A stretch of DNA of 64,000 bases from Riptortus pedestris (lineage: Eukaryota; Arthropoda; Insecta; Hemiptera; Alydidae): positions 210,959,001 through 211,023,000 of the forward strand of contig CM032228.1 of assembly GCA_019009955.1 (NCBI GenBank), read 5' to 3'. A program made the translations under genes and the position numbers. Below are positions 1 through 11,497 of this stretch, piece by piece. Numbering within the stretch: the first letter of the stretch is position 1; the number at the start of each line of letters is the position of its first letter. The notes under the pieces are model-generated. The model saw only the letters and a program-made list of their open reading frames with translations, made no database searches and was not told the DNA's origin.

Positions 1-1017
1 AATGGAGGGGTTGAAACAGGGAATATAAATGAAAAAAAATTGAAAAGAAATATTGATAAAATAAAATGACAGAATAAATAAAGAGAAAAAAGGTAAAATG
101 GGAATTAAAAAAAACCTTCGTAGTGTGCATGTGTCTGCGATTTCCCATGGTCAGGGTACTCCAATACGGTGCGATAATTGTTGGGCATTGATGACCTTGC
201 TGTTTTTGGCCGAAATGCAGCAAACAAACATCTCGTGGGACGTAAATCATGTTGAAATCAGTGAACCTGATTTTTTTTGTCATCTCTTGCCAATCCAATC
301 TTCCAATGCATTCCTTTAATTATATTAGAATTTTAGTTCAAATGTTGCTTTTATATTATTAATATAGTAATAACATTACATATTTAAACCTTTAATTCGT
401 AAGATATAAAATCACTAGAGAAAAGTTAGAGAGGTGTGCGTAAAAGCGCCGAGTATTGTAGTGGTGAGTGCGGGGCTCTCATTCCCTTGTACACCTCAGT
501 GGCCTTTGTCCCACCTTCCCCTATTGTCTCTTCTTGACTGAGGGCACTCTTCCTTCTAGGGCTGTTTTATTCTATAGCTGCCCTACAAGAAAGAAGTTTA
601 CTAAAGCTCTCTGTCATTGTGTCCACTCTTGTTAGACATAGTAAATTACTAACTGTCCAGCCTTATAAAATATTACATTTAGAAAAGTAAGTCATTTCTT
701 TTCCAACAAGTTGTAACCAAATTTATTATCTTATACCACCACGTGAGTATCTTGCAAATTAGTTTGGAATCAATAATTTACTCATGAAGTTTACTGGTGT
801 GGGGCGATTGTGACCTAAATTTGTTTTGTTTTTTAAAAAAAATAACACAACAAAAACGTCACCTTTCTTTATCGACAGAAAGATGAGCTGTTAGCTCGTT
901 GGTTGATCATCTGATATCTGACATAAATAAATGTTCAACCTTCGAGTTTAGATCTTTTTTAGTTTTTATTTCCACAAAACAATTCTTATGCGGATATAGA
1001 GGTTAATGATTCAATTC
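1..1017. other. No gene recognised
   Basis: AT-rich sequence with no coding potential that I can recognise. A GC-richer patch at about 425-560, with pyrimidine-rich runs, is the only compositional feature. Short open frames here do not resemble any family. Confidence 0.5.
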
Positions 1018-1180
1018 AATTAAATTATTTATTAATGTCCACTTTCTGCTACTAAGGCTAATTGGGACGGGTTCTCTACAGGTTACCACCCTATTCAAGC
1101 CGAGGTGGGACTAAGGATTTTATTTAGTGAATTCCGACACTAAATAAATTCCTATTGCCCAGGGCTAGGCCTCAATCAAA
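1018..1180 (-). repeat. tRNA-derived SINE, 5'-truncated copy
   Basis: On the + strand this reads as the reverse complement of the SINE family described at 37076-37305. Shared blocks are TATTTATTAATGTCCACTTT, GGCTAATTGGGACGGGTT, CTACAGGTTACCACCC, the AAATTCC...CACTAAATAA segment and GCCCAGG. The tRNA-like head lies to the right and is mostly lost: homology fades after the CCCAGG block and no clear box B remains. It is more diverged than the copy at 7611-7806. Confidence 0.7.
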
Positions 1181-2317
1181 CAACCGTTTTAAAATGTTAT
1201 AAACGAATCTCAAATTAATAAATAACTTTAAAGGAACATTTATTTATGCATTGCTGCCAAACGATCAACCTATGTACATGAACATACAGACTTCAGGGCT
1301 ACAATTATCTGCACTTTCTATGAAATTGTTTATTAATTAGTGACCTTATAGACTATAGATTTGAGGAACACAAAGAGTCAGGATCATAGGTCTTTGAAGA
1401 TGTGAGTACTATGTTTTACACACACACACACCACACGTACGTGCGTAGGTGCATACGCGCACACACATTGATTCGTATTATTTGTCTTCATAATAAGAAG
1501 GTTTTAATATATTTACCAAGTCCCGTTAAACTTTAGTTGGTATGAAGCCAACTGTCCATCTGACGACTAAGGAGTCGTAATAGTTCACCACTCATTCGCA
1601 CATTAGGAGCTTTGATCGTTGATTGATATGATGGGAAGAAGAAGGAACTTAAGTATTTAACGCCTGTTTGTTCAAATTAGATTTTTTGTTTGTTTTGTTT
1701 TTGTAAGAGAACTTTTTTTTGACACGAATTTGAAGCAAAAATAATTAGAAATAATAGAAAAAATGAGTTCATGCTCGTTTGCGAGACTTAGTTTGGAGCA
1801 TAACAATAAGAAAGAACCATAGAATGGTCGTTTTTTAAATACATTTGCTGCTTTCCAAAATTTGCAAAAAAACTCGTTGGAATAGGATTGCATGGTTAGA
1901 ATGCATATTGGCCGAAGAGGTTTTCCTTAAGATCTAAAACTTCTAAGTTGATTCAGAGGATGGTTTTTGAAGTTTCAACATTTATGTTTTTTCTATAAAT
2001 GTTATTTTTTTTATTTTCAGATTCTGTTGAAACTATTTGTAAAACCGAAATACCATAAAAATAAACGATAGTTAAAGAGAATTTAATGTCCTTCAAACTG
2101 GAATGACCAGAAAGCTTCCAATAGCAATAATTTATCTGGTGCAGCCGAATTTATGTAAAAACATAGATACATTGAAAAATTACAAAAATCTATTTTTCTC
2201 CAAGTGCTACTAGGAATAGGAACATACATCTGGACAATATTGTTACTTTTGGTGAATAAAAAACCTGTAGAAGTTTATCTATCTACTTACCAAACACCCT
2301 GTTTGTGTGTATATATA

Positions 2318-2356
<39 letters not shown>

Positions 2357-2683
2357 GGTAAATTCGGAAATTAAAAATATCTGTTATTACTTGTCGGCTC
2401 GAGTAATATAGTTAGTTGTCAATTTTTTAAAACAGTTAATGCTGTACAGTTGTTCTATTCATTTATTGAACTTCAAATATTCAGCTAGTAATTTCTATTA
2501 TTTTTATTTGTCTTCAGTTAACCCCCATCTCTACTAATTCGATTTCTATTTTCAGTAACTAAGTAGTGTCCAGTGGGACGTCTCACACCTAGCTTAGTTT
2601 TCGATTTCTTTCTTCAGAGCCTTCTTACTCCGGGAGAAATATAAAATAGACGGTGAGGTGCCCTGTGCCTCATTGTACTCCTT
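1181..2683. other. No gene recognised; AT microsatellite
   Basis: No recognisable coding. It contains a degenerate CA/GT patch at about 1418-1465 and an uninterrupted (TA)n run at about 2311-2350. Nothing else stands out. Confidence 0.5.
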
Positions 2684-2730
2684 AGGAAATCGGCTTAGTT
2701 TAGGCAACACCTGCCTGACGGGCCTTTATA
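2684..2730 (+). mobile_element. Diverged HINE 3' end
   Basis: GGAAATCGGCTTAGTTTAGG followed by CAACACCTGCCTGACGGGCC matches the 3' end of the Helentron-like family seen at 42109-42686: subterminal GGGAAATCTGC, a GC-rich hairpin, then GACGGAC. The hairpin stem has changed to GGCA/TGCC-like sequence. I could not find a matching 5' end to the left, so this is a fragment. Confidence 0.55.
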
Positions 2731-3555
2731 TTCTTAAGGATGAGAAGGATGTACACTTATATTCTTGAAGATAAATTATCAGTTATGGAATATATAAACA
2801 AAAGGGTCTATGATAAAAAACTGGCGCCCTCTCATGGCCTACGAGATTATTATTTGAAGTGGTATCAGTAGGTCGTTCAAAGCAGGCATTTAATGGGTCT
2901 TGGCTTTTTTTACACATGTCTATTTTTGAGATCCAATTCTACAGTGGCAAGAATTAGCTATTGTGGTCATAAAAAAATCTTTTTCCAGTTATCATGAATC
3001 TATTTTTGGGGTTTTTCTACGTCTAACAGATAGATGAAAGTTATCTTGATTGTTGCTATTTATGTAGCTGTTATTTCGAGCGTTCTTAATTTTGATTTTT
3101 TTATTCTTAAAATTGAATACATCGATGTGTACTTTGACTGACCTTTATATTTGAACATAGATAAAATTATATGTAGCTGATTATGATTAAGATTTGGCTG
3201 TTATATTATTGTTGAAGTTAGGTACCTTGACCTTAAGTGAGCTTTTTGTTTAAAATTTTTTTAAGAGATTTATTAAATAAAGCTTAAAGTCTGAAATGTA
3301 TGAGTTCACCTCTGCTGTAGAGCTTGTTTAGTCGAGTGAGGCTTACATTAGCAGATGTTAAATTGCAAAATTATGATGTGCTTTAATTGGGAATGAGCAT
3401 TGGCCGCGGTTGTTAACCTTCTCTCCGTCAGACCGTCTCTAGCTCTAATTAGTGAATAATATGGTATCAACCTTTCTCTTTAATCCTTAACTCCTCTACT
3501 GTTACTTTAACTCATTTTTTTTATCCTTTCTATGCATATTTTTTTTCTTTCTATA

Positions 3556-3610
<55 letters not shown>

Positions 3611-4967
3611 TGCTATATGATATAAATGTTGATTGGAAGGGGTTATCTACTTGGCACCACCTTCTTTAGCCTGGTGAATCTAAAATCTCTATATAGTAAC
3701 CCCATCACATAAGAAAGTTGTAGTCATCCTGTATTATGTTTTTTATTTATTTTTACTTCACCACATCCTCAGCCTGAAACACTAATTATAATCAATTTAA
3801 GTCAACAATTCATCAATTAAAAATCCCTTGAGCAATGGATCCCATTCTATTGATGGATAGGCTTAGTTTTGTTTTGTATTAAAAAATATGCGGTAATTTA
3901 GTCACTCTTAATATTCAGTTGGAACTTATAATGTTTCCATTGGTAACTTCTTGGATGTAATTTTTCATAATTGGCGTTATTGCCTGAAGATCCCGCTATT
4001 TTGGTGAAACTGGTTGAGGGTAAATACAAAAAAATAACCAGGAAGACTACATTTTTCTAACCCTGAAGTCCTTGGTCCTGAATTATTATATCACTTAGAT
4101 CCTTTCTTACTTTACACAAAATCCAGCTTCTTAAGATGTGGCTCTTTAAGTTTAACAAGAGCATTATTAGGACGTACGCTTTGACGTGCACGGGAGTCAC
4201 TCTCTCACGAATTGGAAAAAATACAAGTATATCTGTTAATATTGGAACAACAACAAAACGTATTGAACCAACAATTTTAGAAAACAACTCTCTTTCGTAC
4301 ATTGGCTATATGCACTTTTTCGAGTATGGAGGCTTTTTATTAGACTGCTTTTCTCAACTTGGAGAAAAGCGTATCAAACAATTACGGGTATTACTTTAAA
4401 ACGTATCAACCTGGGAACATCCTAAATAACTGATATATTTAAGGTCGTTACTTTAACTTAGTTTTTCAGAAGCTTGGCTTTGTTATACAGTAAATTATGT
4501 CTAATATGTTATTAGAAATGTGGCTATAGTTTTATTGATTTTATTTCATAGATAGAACTGTAAGCTCACAATAATAATGGTTTTCCTGCTATTTACCCAT
4601 GATGTAATTGGTTTTATTATCGTATGACAATTATATTTTGTGTTTCCCTGGGTTCAGTGTGAATTCCATTGAGAGCAGTGAATAGCCTAGTTGATGCTGT
4701 GGTTTTATCTATGTCCTAGTGTAAGTGAGGAAGACTGCAGTGTATATGAGTGCAATCTCGCAGAGTGTGGGAATCCAGGTGAAGGCTAAGTGAAGGTCGT
4801 TGTGAATTGCTCTAGAGTCAGGTGGTTTTTGCCCCAGCCACTCCTATATACTCAAGCCACATTCTATACTCTTCTGGAAATTAATTCTTCCCTTTTCTTG
4901 TTCATTTATACTCTGCAACCTTATTTATTCCACTCTTTTATCGAGACATTCCAGGCAAGTAGTTTCA
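2731..4967. other. No gene recognised; (TA)n at 3559-3605
   Basis: Contains a (TA)n tract at about 3559-3605, otherwise AT-rich sequence. A weak SINE-like stretch at 3636-3690 (GGTTATCTACTTGGCACCAC) is too short to call. The overlapping open frames at 4057-4399 on both strands are low-complexity translations without family resemblance. Confidence 0.45.
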
Positions 4968-4973
4968 CTAGAC

Positions 4974-5727
4974 TAGTGGTCGGCAAACCTTTTAGCCAAA
5001 GAGCCAAATATGAAAATTACAACAATTGAAGGGTTGCTAGGAAAAAACCCACTAGTAAAAAAAACTTTTTTTTGGTATATTAATAAGACCGTTTATTTTC
5101 ATTCTATGAGGGAGTAAAATTTTGATGTTTTTTTAATAAACTCCCTGGGGATCAGGAATGTTATCTATATTAATTTACAAATGATCAAATATATCCTTTT
5201 TGAATGGGGAAGAAGAATGTTCTGGACTTATTTGGTTTTTGGTGGAATTCAACATCATTAAGTAACATGATCAGGTAGAGGAAGTAGTATTCGGCATATT
5301 GAGTTACTTGTTTATTTGATTTAATAATTGTAACAAGAAACCTTTTTTGAAGCAAAATGTTGAATGCCGTGTACAATAAATTTGGAAAAATCAATCTTCA
5401 CGTCCATCACTATTGTCATCGTTGTCAGTTTGGTAGTCAAGACAAGGTGAGTAGGCTGCTGCAGCTGGGGCCAACATTCTCGAGTAGAGCTGCTTGCTTT
5501 TAGGGTGTTCCAGGTAGTCAACGACTTGTAGAAGGTCCTTAGTCGAAGCGTTCTTGGCTAGTGCTGTTATTGCTGAATCGCTGTATTTTTAATGAGACGA
5601 AAGGTGTTACTGACGATTTCGATTGTATCAGTATATGTGTAATACTCTACGCTACATAATGGCGCCTCAAACACATTTTTAAGTCTTTTTGACTAGTGGG
5701 GGTTTTGCTAGCAACCCTTCAATTTCA
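4974..5727. repeat. hAT-like terminus and inverted-repeat pair enclosing an ORF
   Basis: At 4974 the sequence CTAGTGGTCGGCAAACC is typical of hAT-superfamily ends. About 50 bp further in, 5027-5058 (AATTGAAGGGTTGCTAGG ... CCCACTAGT) is the inverse of 5693-5725 (ACTAGTGGG ... TAGCAACCCTTCAATT), giving imperfect arms of about 33 bp some 640 bp apart. Two readings are possible: a short transposon flanked by these arms, or subterminal repeats of the hAT element whose transposase remains lie just to the right. No convincing target duplication was found. The exon-like ORF at 5391-5580 lies between the arms. Confidence 0.45.
5391..5580 (-). CDS. Exon-like ORF of unknown identity (possible terminal exon)
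   Basis: Read on the - strand, sequence after a possible splice acceptor (AAAAATACAG, ending at 5581) is open for 62 codons to a TGA at 5391-5393. The predicted peptide is much less AT-biased than its surroundings. It contains the runs NASTKDLLQVVDYLEHPKSK and LYSRMLAPAAAAYSP and an acidic tail (TDNDDNSDGRED). This mix of helical and acidic sequence looks like a protein C-terminus, but I do not recognise the family. There is an in-frame stop just upstream of the acceptor, as expected for a terminal exon or a decayed copy. It lies between inverted repeats (4974-5727), so it could also be a transposon gene or a captured exon. No partner exon was identified. Confidence 0.35.
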
Positions 5728-5816
5728 AAAAAAAAAATTGGGAACCAAATCTACTTGTTGAGAAAACTTTTATTACACTATATAAAACTAAATTCAAACT
5801 TAATAAATATTTATTA

Positions 5817-5986
5817 TTACTGTTTAGAAAGTTTGAGGAAGTCAGGTGTGTATGTTGTTGTTTTAGCAGATTTCCCGTAAGGGAAATCAGCTATTGAGGT
5901 TGTACTCATGACGGAATTTTCGAAATTTTTCTTCAAATGTCCATTAATCCTACCTAGTAGATGATGAAAATGAGGTCCGTTCAAAA

Positions 5987-6024
<38 letters not shown>

Positions 6025-7490
6025 CTGTTACCGCTCTAGCGGTCGCAATTTTTGTTTGATCGTTACCAAACTCGATATTTAGTCGTTTTATGTAAAAAGA
6101 AAGATCAAGTTGGTTAACGGCTGAAATCGGACCAGTGGGAGGGGGGGGGGTTTAGAGGGGAGGATTTTCGAAAATTCGAAATATCTCTGTTACTGTTCGT
6201 CGGATCGAAAAATAGTATACAATCAATCTTATTGAAAATTAAATTTACTATAAATATTGTTCTATACGTTTATTCTCTATCTTGAATATTAACCGAGATA
6301 TTTGCATTTTTCAGTTTTCAGCAAACCGCCACTTCTAGTCATGTTACGTAAACAATACTCTGCTACATAATAAATCACATTATTCGAAGTTTAAATACCA
6401 AAAATTGTATTCAAGAGACCTTTATTATACGAGATACATGCAAATATGTCCCGGTGACCCCCCCCCCCCGTCATAACGTTTTGGACTACTAAAATATGAT
6501 TGATTGAGATAACAATTAGTCTGACTTATTATTAATTACAGTACTAGATATAGTAAATAGTTCTAAATAAAATTAATGTTTTATATTCTGATATATTTCA
6601 GTAATTGTTTTTCTTTCCGGTGTGAGTCGGGCGACCCGTTCGTTTACATTTCTAACCTAACGCTTCCTGTCGGCAGGTTATTGATATTGGATGAAACATT
6701 TCTTATTTCCGTTTGTATTTATTCACGGTGTTGTTGTGTTAGCAGTATGTATATTTATCTATTACTAAACTTCACGAGGGAAATCTGCTTAGTTTACGCA
6801 GCCCCTGCGTGACGGACTTTTTAATTTTAGGCATGATTCCAAGTTCTCATCAATAAGACGACTTCTCAGTTTACTCTTGATAATGCTCATGCTTGAAAAA
6901 GATTGTTCGCGTATATATGCAGAACCGAAAAGAGAAAGAACAGCAAACACGAGCTTATTCAGCTGATCATAAGAGTCGGGAATACTATTCCATGCGTTGA
7001 AAATGATCATGCCTTCCTTCTCCAGGTCTTTCAAAGCAGACCACTTGTCTTGTGAACTAAGATCGCATTTTTTCTTCCCCAATATTTCCAATTAACCCCA
7101 AAAACGTTCAAATTTAGAGCACCATATCTCCTTATTTTTTAAATACAGTAATTGTAGTTCAAAGCTACAAATGTAAATTGCAAAAGGAGAAAATTTCAAC
7201 TCTGTAATTGTAGTATTAAGAGGATTTTTGACCAAAGCTTAAGTTGCGCTGCTGTTTTTGAATTCCTAAAACCTGCCGGGAAATGCTTCCCTCATATTTA
7301 AATTTATTGTTTAAAATGATTATCAATAGAGGAATTATTTTCTTAGCGATCCTTCAGCAGGCTCGGAAAGTGGTTTCCCTTCAAAATCCTGAGCAAAAAT
7401 GGATAATTTGTTTTCGAATATACTTACTTCTTCTAACATTGAAAAAATTAAATTTCCTTTCCCTTGTAGACAACAAGAAAAAAAAAACAA
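5817..7490 (-). pseudogene. hAT transposase pseudogene (GTF2IRD2/ZBED-like), split by a HINE
   Basis: Three - strand pieces belong together. The first, 7466 down to 7335, encodes QGKGNLIFSMLEEVSIFENK and continues to a stop; this resembles the LQGK...AFxxKL segment of GTF2IRD2-type hAT transposases. The second, 7091-6823, encodes the hATC dimerisation region, with key residues LFGSAYIREQSFSSM and IKSKLRSRLIDENLESCL. The third, 5861-5817, supplies the C-terminal tail TTTYTPDFLKLSKQ and a TAA stop. A HINE (5862-6822) sits between the second and third pieces: the frame ends CLKLK on one side and resumes TTTYTPD on the other. The gap between the first two pieces and the stop at 7335 show the copy was decaying independently. 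Most of the N-terminal half is absent. A cut-and-paste transposase, now non-functional. Confidence 0.75.
5862..6822 (+). mobile_element. HINE-like (Helentron-associated) element, full length, about 960 bp
   Basis: The 5' end reads TTTAGCAGATTTCCC, then a near-palindrome (GATTTCCCGTAAGGGAAATC), then GCTATTGAGGTTGTACTCAT. A (TA)n core occupies about 5990-6020. The 3' end has GGGAAATCTGCTTAG, the hairpin ACGCAG-CCC-CTGCGT and terminal GACGGACTTTTT. GCAGATTTCCC at the 5' end and GGGAAATCTGC near the 3' end form the asymmetric inverted repeat expected of Helentron/HINE (DINE-1-like) elements. It carries about 270 bp of internal sequence (roughly 6320-6590) absent from the copies at 28737 and 42109. 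It is inserted in the last coding part of an hAT transposase. No coding of its own. Confidence 0.7.
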
Positions 7491-7610
7491 GAAGGTAATT
7501 AAAATAATCACCTATCACAACAAAAAGTGTAATAATACGAGAATGATACAAATAATGATGCAGCAATGACATAAATATTGAAACAAGAGGTGAACACAGC
7601 AACAAATAAT

Positions 7611-7806
7611 AATTTATTTATTATTTATTAACGTCCACTTTTTGCAACTTAGGCTAATCGGGACGGGTTATCTACAGGTTACCACCCTTTTCTAGCCAGG
7701 GTGGGATTTTAGGACGTTATTTAATGAATTTCGTCATTAAATAATTTCCTTTGCCCAGGCAAGAATCGAACTCGCCACTCTAGGTTTACCATGTGAGATA
7801 AAGGCC
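7611..7806 (-). repeat. tRNA-derived SINE, near full length
   Basis: Reverse complement of the family at 37076. Reading the - strand, the box B-like segment is GGCGAGTTCGATTCTTGCC, followed by GGGCAAAGG, the TTTAATGA...AATTC block, CCCTGGCTAGAAAAGGGTGG, AACCTGTAGATAACCCGTCC and the 3' end AAAAAGTGGACGTTAATAAA. Preserved box B identity to tRNA is higher than in the other copies. The box A end is missing or lies just beyond 7806. The A/T-rich tail lies at 7600-7625. Confidence 0.75.
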
Positions 7807-9285
7807 AAATAATAAAAATATAGAATATTGAAAACATGAGGGGGTAGGAAAACGAAATATCAAATCTTCTGACCTCTGTCTATCTATTGTGAGGCTCTCC
7901 CGTATTGACAGAAGGCACCACTGGTAACGACCCCCCTTACAATTCTCTTGAAATTGATTGGCAAACTTTAAATGACGTTTGCATATGTTTGAATATTGCT
8001 CAAAAAAGACTATAAATTTCATTTCTATAAATTAAATCTTGTAGGTGTTATGTTGTTATTAGCGAATTTCCTTTCAGTTGTTTAAATTAATACCGTGCCT
8101 AATGTAACAGTTCTGTTATGAAGAATTATTTGTCATGCCTTATTTATACTTAGTTGGAATATTCTAGACAGTATTGATGTAAAATCAATCTACCTACCGT
8201 ATACATCTAGAGAAGATGAATAAAGTTGTATTAGTTAGGGGTGTTTTGAACATCGTTTTCTATTTATAAATGGTTCAAATTGTTTACAATCCAGGGGCCT
8301 ATTTTAAAAAATTAAGTAAGTTTTGATGTAGTTTCCTTAGTCTGTATCTCTTTAATTTCAAGATCATTAAAATTTGATGAGTAAATTGTGGTTTTTATTG
8401 AATTTAAATATTATATTATTATTATTATTTTAATTCTGAATGAGCATGATACCATCTGTCAGGCTTAACTGTAATTTGAGTGCTCTTTTCTCGGAGTTAG
8501 CCCTATATCTTAGATTGAGAGATGTGGTAGTAAAGTTCTCTATGTCCAGATATAACCTTATATTAGGGATACTGGGCTTTAATTCTGGATTAATGCCAAG
8601 CGATCCTTATCTCCGGTATACAGATCCTGGCAAATGGCTGCGGGGTATGTCGTGTCTATTGACTACGTCGTTCCTTCTAATCCTTTCTTAATGATCTACT
8701 AATCTCTCCGTGTAATTGCTCTCCCACTTACTCCTGTTTTATCTCCCTTTCTGATGTATTCTCTTAGCTCTAGGATAATGTGGACGGTTTTCCTTGTCTT
8801 GATCCTTGTTATTCCCATTAAGTTCATTCACTCAATTTCTTATTTGACTCAGTACATAGGTTAGTTTCAGTATTCAGAGACTGCTTTGCTATTGATTAAA
8901 CATTATTGTATCTGTATATCCATGACTTCTTTGTCCGCCAGTTTGCTTAGATAGAGACCTTTACTGTTTTGAGAGCTTGTGCCAACCTGTTTTCAAAGAC
9001 AGCATATGTAAGATGTCTCAATTCATTAAACTAATGGATTAGTACATTCGCTTTCACATTTCTCGCTAGTGATTAACATATTATGTTTGGTTGATTTTTG
9101 GCAAAAAACTTTTATCAATGTACATCTCTAATTAACTATTAAATGACAGCATTAGACCAAAAAAAAAAAAAAAAAAAAAAAACTATATACATATTATGGA
9201 GCATGTCAATGAACATTTGCTTCCATATTGTGTATGCCTACTTGGGAAAAATATACTAGACATCATATTAGGTTCCCGTTTACCG
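7807..9285. other. No gene recognised; poly(A) tract
   Basis: Mostly AT-rich. A 24-bp poly(A) run at about 9159-9182 could be the tail of a decayed retroelement. An 83-codon ATG-initiated frame at 8440-8691 (+) has ordinary composition but no recognisable motif, so it is not called a gene. Confidence 0.45.
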
Positions 9286-10010
9286 TTGATTTGATGGCTA
9301 TAAGCCAAGCTATAAACGATATAAAACAAAAACGCATCAAAAATCATTGGTAATCGTTACGTACTCCTACTGCTCACTCCAAAGTCTTGCCAACCCAAAG
9401 TCACGATGTTACCTCACAGACCTAGTAAAAGGTCAAATACAAAGCCCAGAAAAAAAAAAAAAATATGACTTTGTTGGGTTCTCTCACATTTGGCTTAGAG
9501 GGCAATGAAATGGCGGATTTGGTAGCTCGTAGTGCTCGAGAAGTTGGATCTACAGTAACCTTCATCTCCCCGATGAAACGAGAGTTTCAAAAGCTCATAT
9601 TTCAAAGGTGGAAGTCAGAATGATCAAAAAACATGACAATAAACTGCGACAAATCAAAGAAATTACTGCAAGTAGAAACATCCAAAAAGGAGGCTGTCTG
9701 TTCTTGCCCGTGTCCGAATAGGACACACAAAACACATAGTTATTTATTGAAAGGCTTATTCCGACCAACCTGCGATGGTTGAAATGTCCATCTTACTGTC
9801 TCACATATTCTCCTTTATTGTAAAAAATACGATCTTCCAAGAAGAGCTTTGAACCTTAAACCGAACTTAACAGGACTCCTTAGATATGATAAAGAAGATA
9901 TAAAACGGCTTTTGCATTTTTAACTGAAACTTGCTTGTTCCAAGAAACATAGATCCCATCTACCGCTAATGACAATAGCAGATGGGGTATATTGTAATAA
10001 AATAAAAATA
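9286..10010 (+). pseudogene. LINE ORF2 C-terminal fragment (RNase H and zinc-knuckle-like tail), Jockey/CR1-like
   Basis: From about 9292 the frame gives AISQAINDIKQKRIKNHW, as in the serine/alanine-rich strand-helix of LINE RNase H. After frameshifts, 9505-9610 gives GLEGNEMADLVARSARE, the HxGxxGNExAD motif of RNase H with its first histidine lost by an indel. Around 9700-9830 the pieces IGHTKH, THSYLLKGLFRPTC and HLTVSHILLYCKKYDLPRRA are the downstream C-C-H-C region of insect LINEs. Coding ends at a TAA near 9920 and the 3' UTR runs into AATAAAATAAAA. At least two frameshifts and several stops make this dead. The reverse transcriptase and endonuclease parts are absent. Confidence 0.8.
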
Positions 10011-10474
10011 TATTTGCCTACAAACAAACACATTAATTTCTGTTTTGAATTTTTTAAAATTTGGAATCTTTACTTCACTCTGGTTGTTATGATTTACGTA
10101 GAATCAAGGTTATCCTCAAGCTTTTCTGTAATTATTAAAACTATTTTTGTTCCTTATTATGCCTGTTTTGAATATTAATAATTTAAGAAGTATCATTAAA
10201 TGTCTTCATAATTATATCTCTTTTATTTCCACTATATTAAATTAATCAAAAGCTGTGACATATATATATATATATTATTTGATCAGATCTATTGATATTT
10301 TGGTATGATTTTCCTTACGTTGATGTTATATGAATTGTATGGGTGGTCTACTGACCAATGAATAGTAGACGTTTTCCTATTTAATTTGTATCTCCAACCT
10401 ACAAATTATTTTCCTGACCGTGCCACAAGTGGAGGTTATTTTCGATTTTTAGAAAACTTCATCGAAACATCTTA

Positions 10475-10658
10475 ATACTGTTGTCATACCTGTCGGTGGA
10501 GACCGTCCTGACTGGCTGATAATCGAGTACAGCTCTGTACTCTGGTGCAACTTTTGACGGGCTTGAAGATGGTGCCATCGCATCGATAGCACAATGCCAG
10601 CTGTACTCGACCATCAGCCAGTGACGACGGTCTCCACCGACAGGTATGACAACAGTAT
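10475..10658. repeat. Foldback element, 60-bp arms
   Basis: Arms 10475-10534 and 10599-10658 are inverted copies matching at 56 of 60 positions by eye (outer block ATACTGTTGTCATACCTGTC, inner block GAGTACAGCT). They are separated by a 64-bp spacer containing CTTGAAGATGGTGCCATCGC. A transcript would fold into a long hairpin. No coding. Confidence 0.85.
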
Positions 10659-11289
10659 CATTTATACTGGCTGTTCTAACCCTTTATTGGAATTACCATA
10701 CATCTTAATGTTAGCTGGGCAGGGGATGTTTAGTGATTGAGATACTTAAAGTAAAAACCGGATAAATAGTTGGTGATTTATAGAAGGCTGAAACCAAAAA
10801 TAAAATCTAATTAATCGGTTTATAACTATAATCGTAGTAAATTAAAATCTCAACTGGATTGTTTATATAAAGCTTTTCGTTGTAGTAAATAATAACGTAG
10901 TTATTTCGAATTTTCAAGGATTCCCACCTCTAACCCCTTTCTCTTAGGTCGGTTTCAACCATTACCTAACATAATCTTTAGTTTTCTACGAAACTAGAGT
11001 GTGATTTTGTTCAAATATATGCCATGTATATTCGAACGTAAAATTTCAAATCATGTTACACTGAAGATATTTGGATATATCTCACAGAGTAAAAGTTCAA
11101 TAAACACATTATTTGGCATTTAGGCTTTGAATAAAGAGTTTTATAGTGTATCAGCTTCTCTATATAAATATAACCCTAAGGTTTGTCTAATATTATATTG
11201 AAATATTTGTTTAAACCTAACTAATATGTGCTGTACAGTGCTTTTCTGGAGTAAGTACGGCTGTTATCTATTGTAGATGCCATTACACA

Positions 11290-11497
11290 GATTGGGTTAT
11301 TGATTAAATCTGTGCGCTTGTGACGATAACAAAGTGGATTGCGGAAGAGGTATCGGATCGAGGTGGCAGGTGGGCGAGCTAGCTGTTGTCCCTGATAAGA
11401 ACCGGCAAGAAGAGAAGAGTGGGAGAGGGACGGTAGTGGGAGAAAGTGGGAGCGGCATCAAGAAGGCATCCAGTAGGTAGTGAGTGTGTGTCATGTG
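11290..11497 (+). promoter_or_regulatory. Candidate leader / promoter-proximal region of the 11498 exon
   Basis: A purine-rich and locally GC-rich stretch (for example GGATCGAGGTGGCAGGTGGG) in otherwise AT-rich sequence, directly upstream of the candidate start codon. No TATA box or initiator is clear, so the transcription start is not placed. It is inferred only from composition and position. Confidence 0.35.

Noticed and set aside
3636..3690. Possible SINE fragment
   Set aside because: Only scattered similarity to the SINE tail (GGTTATCTAC, CACCAC, TAGCCTGGTG), too short and diverged.
8440..8691. 83-codon ATG frame
   Set aside because: Ordinary composition but no homology recognised, no splice or promoter context.
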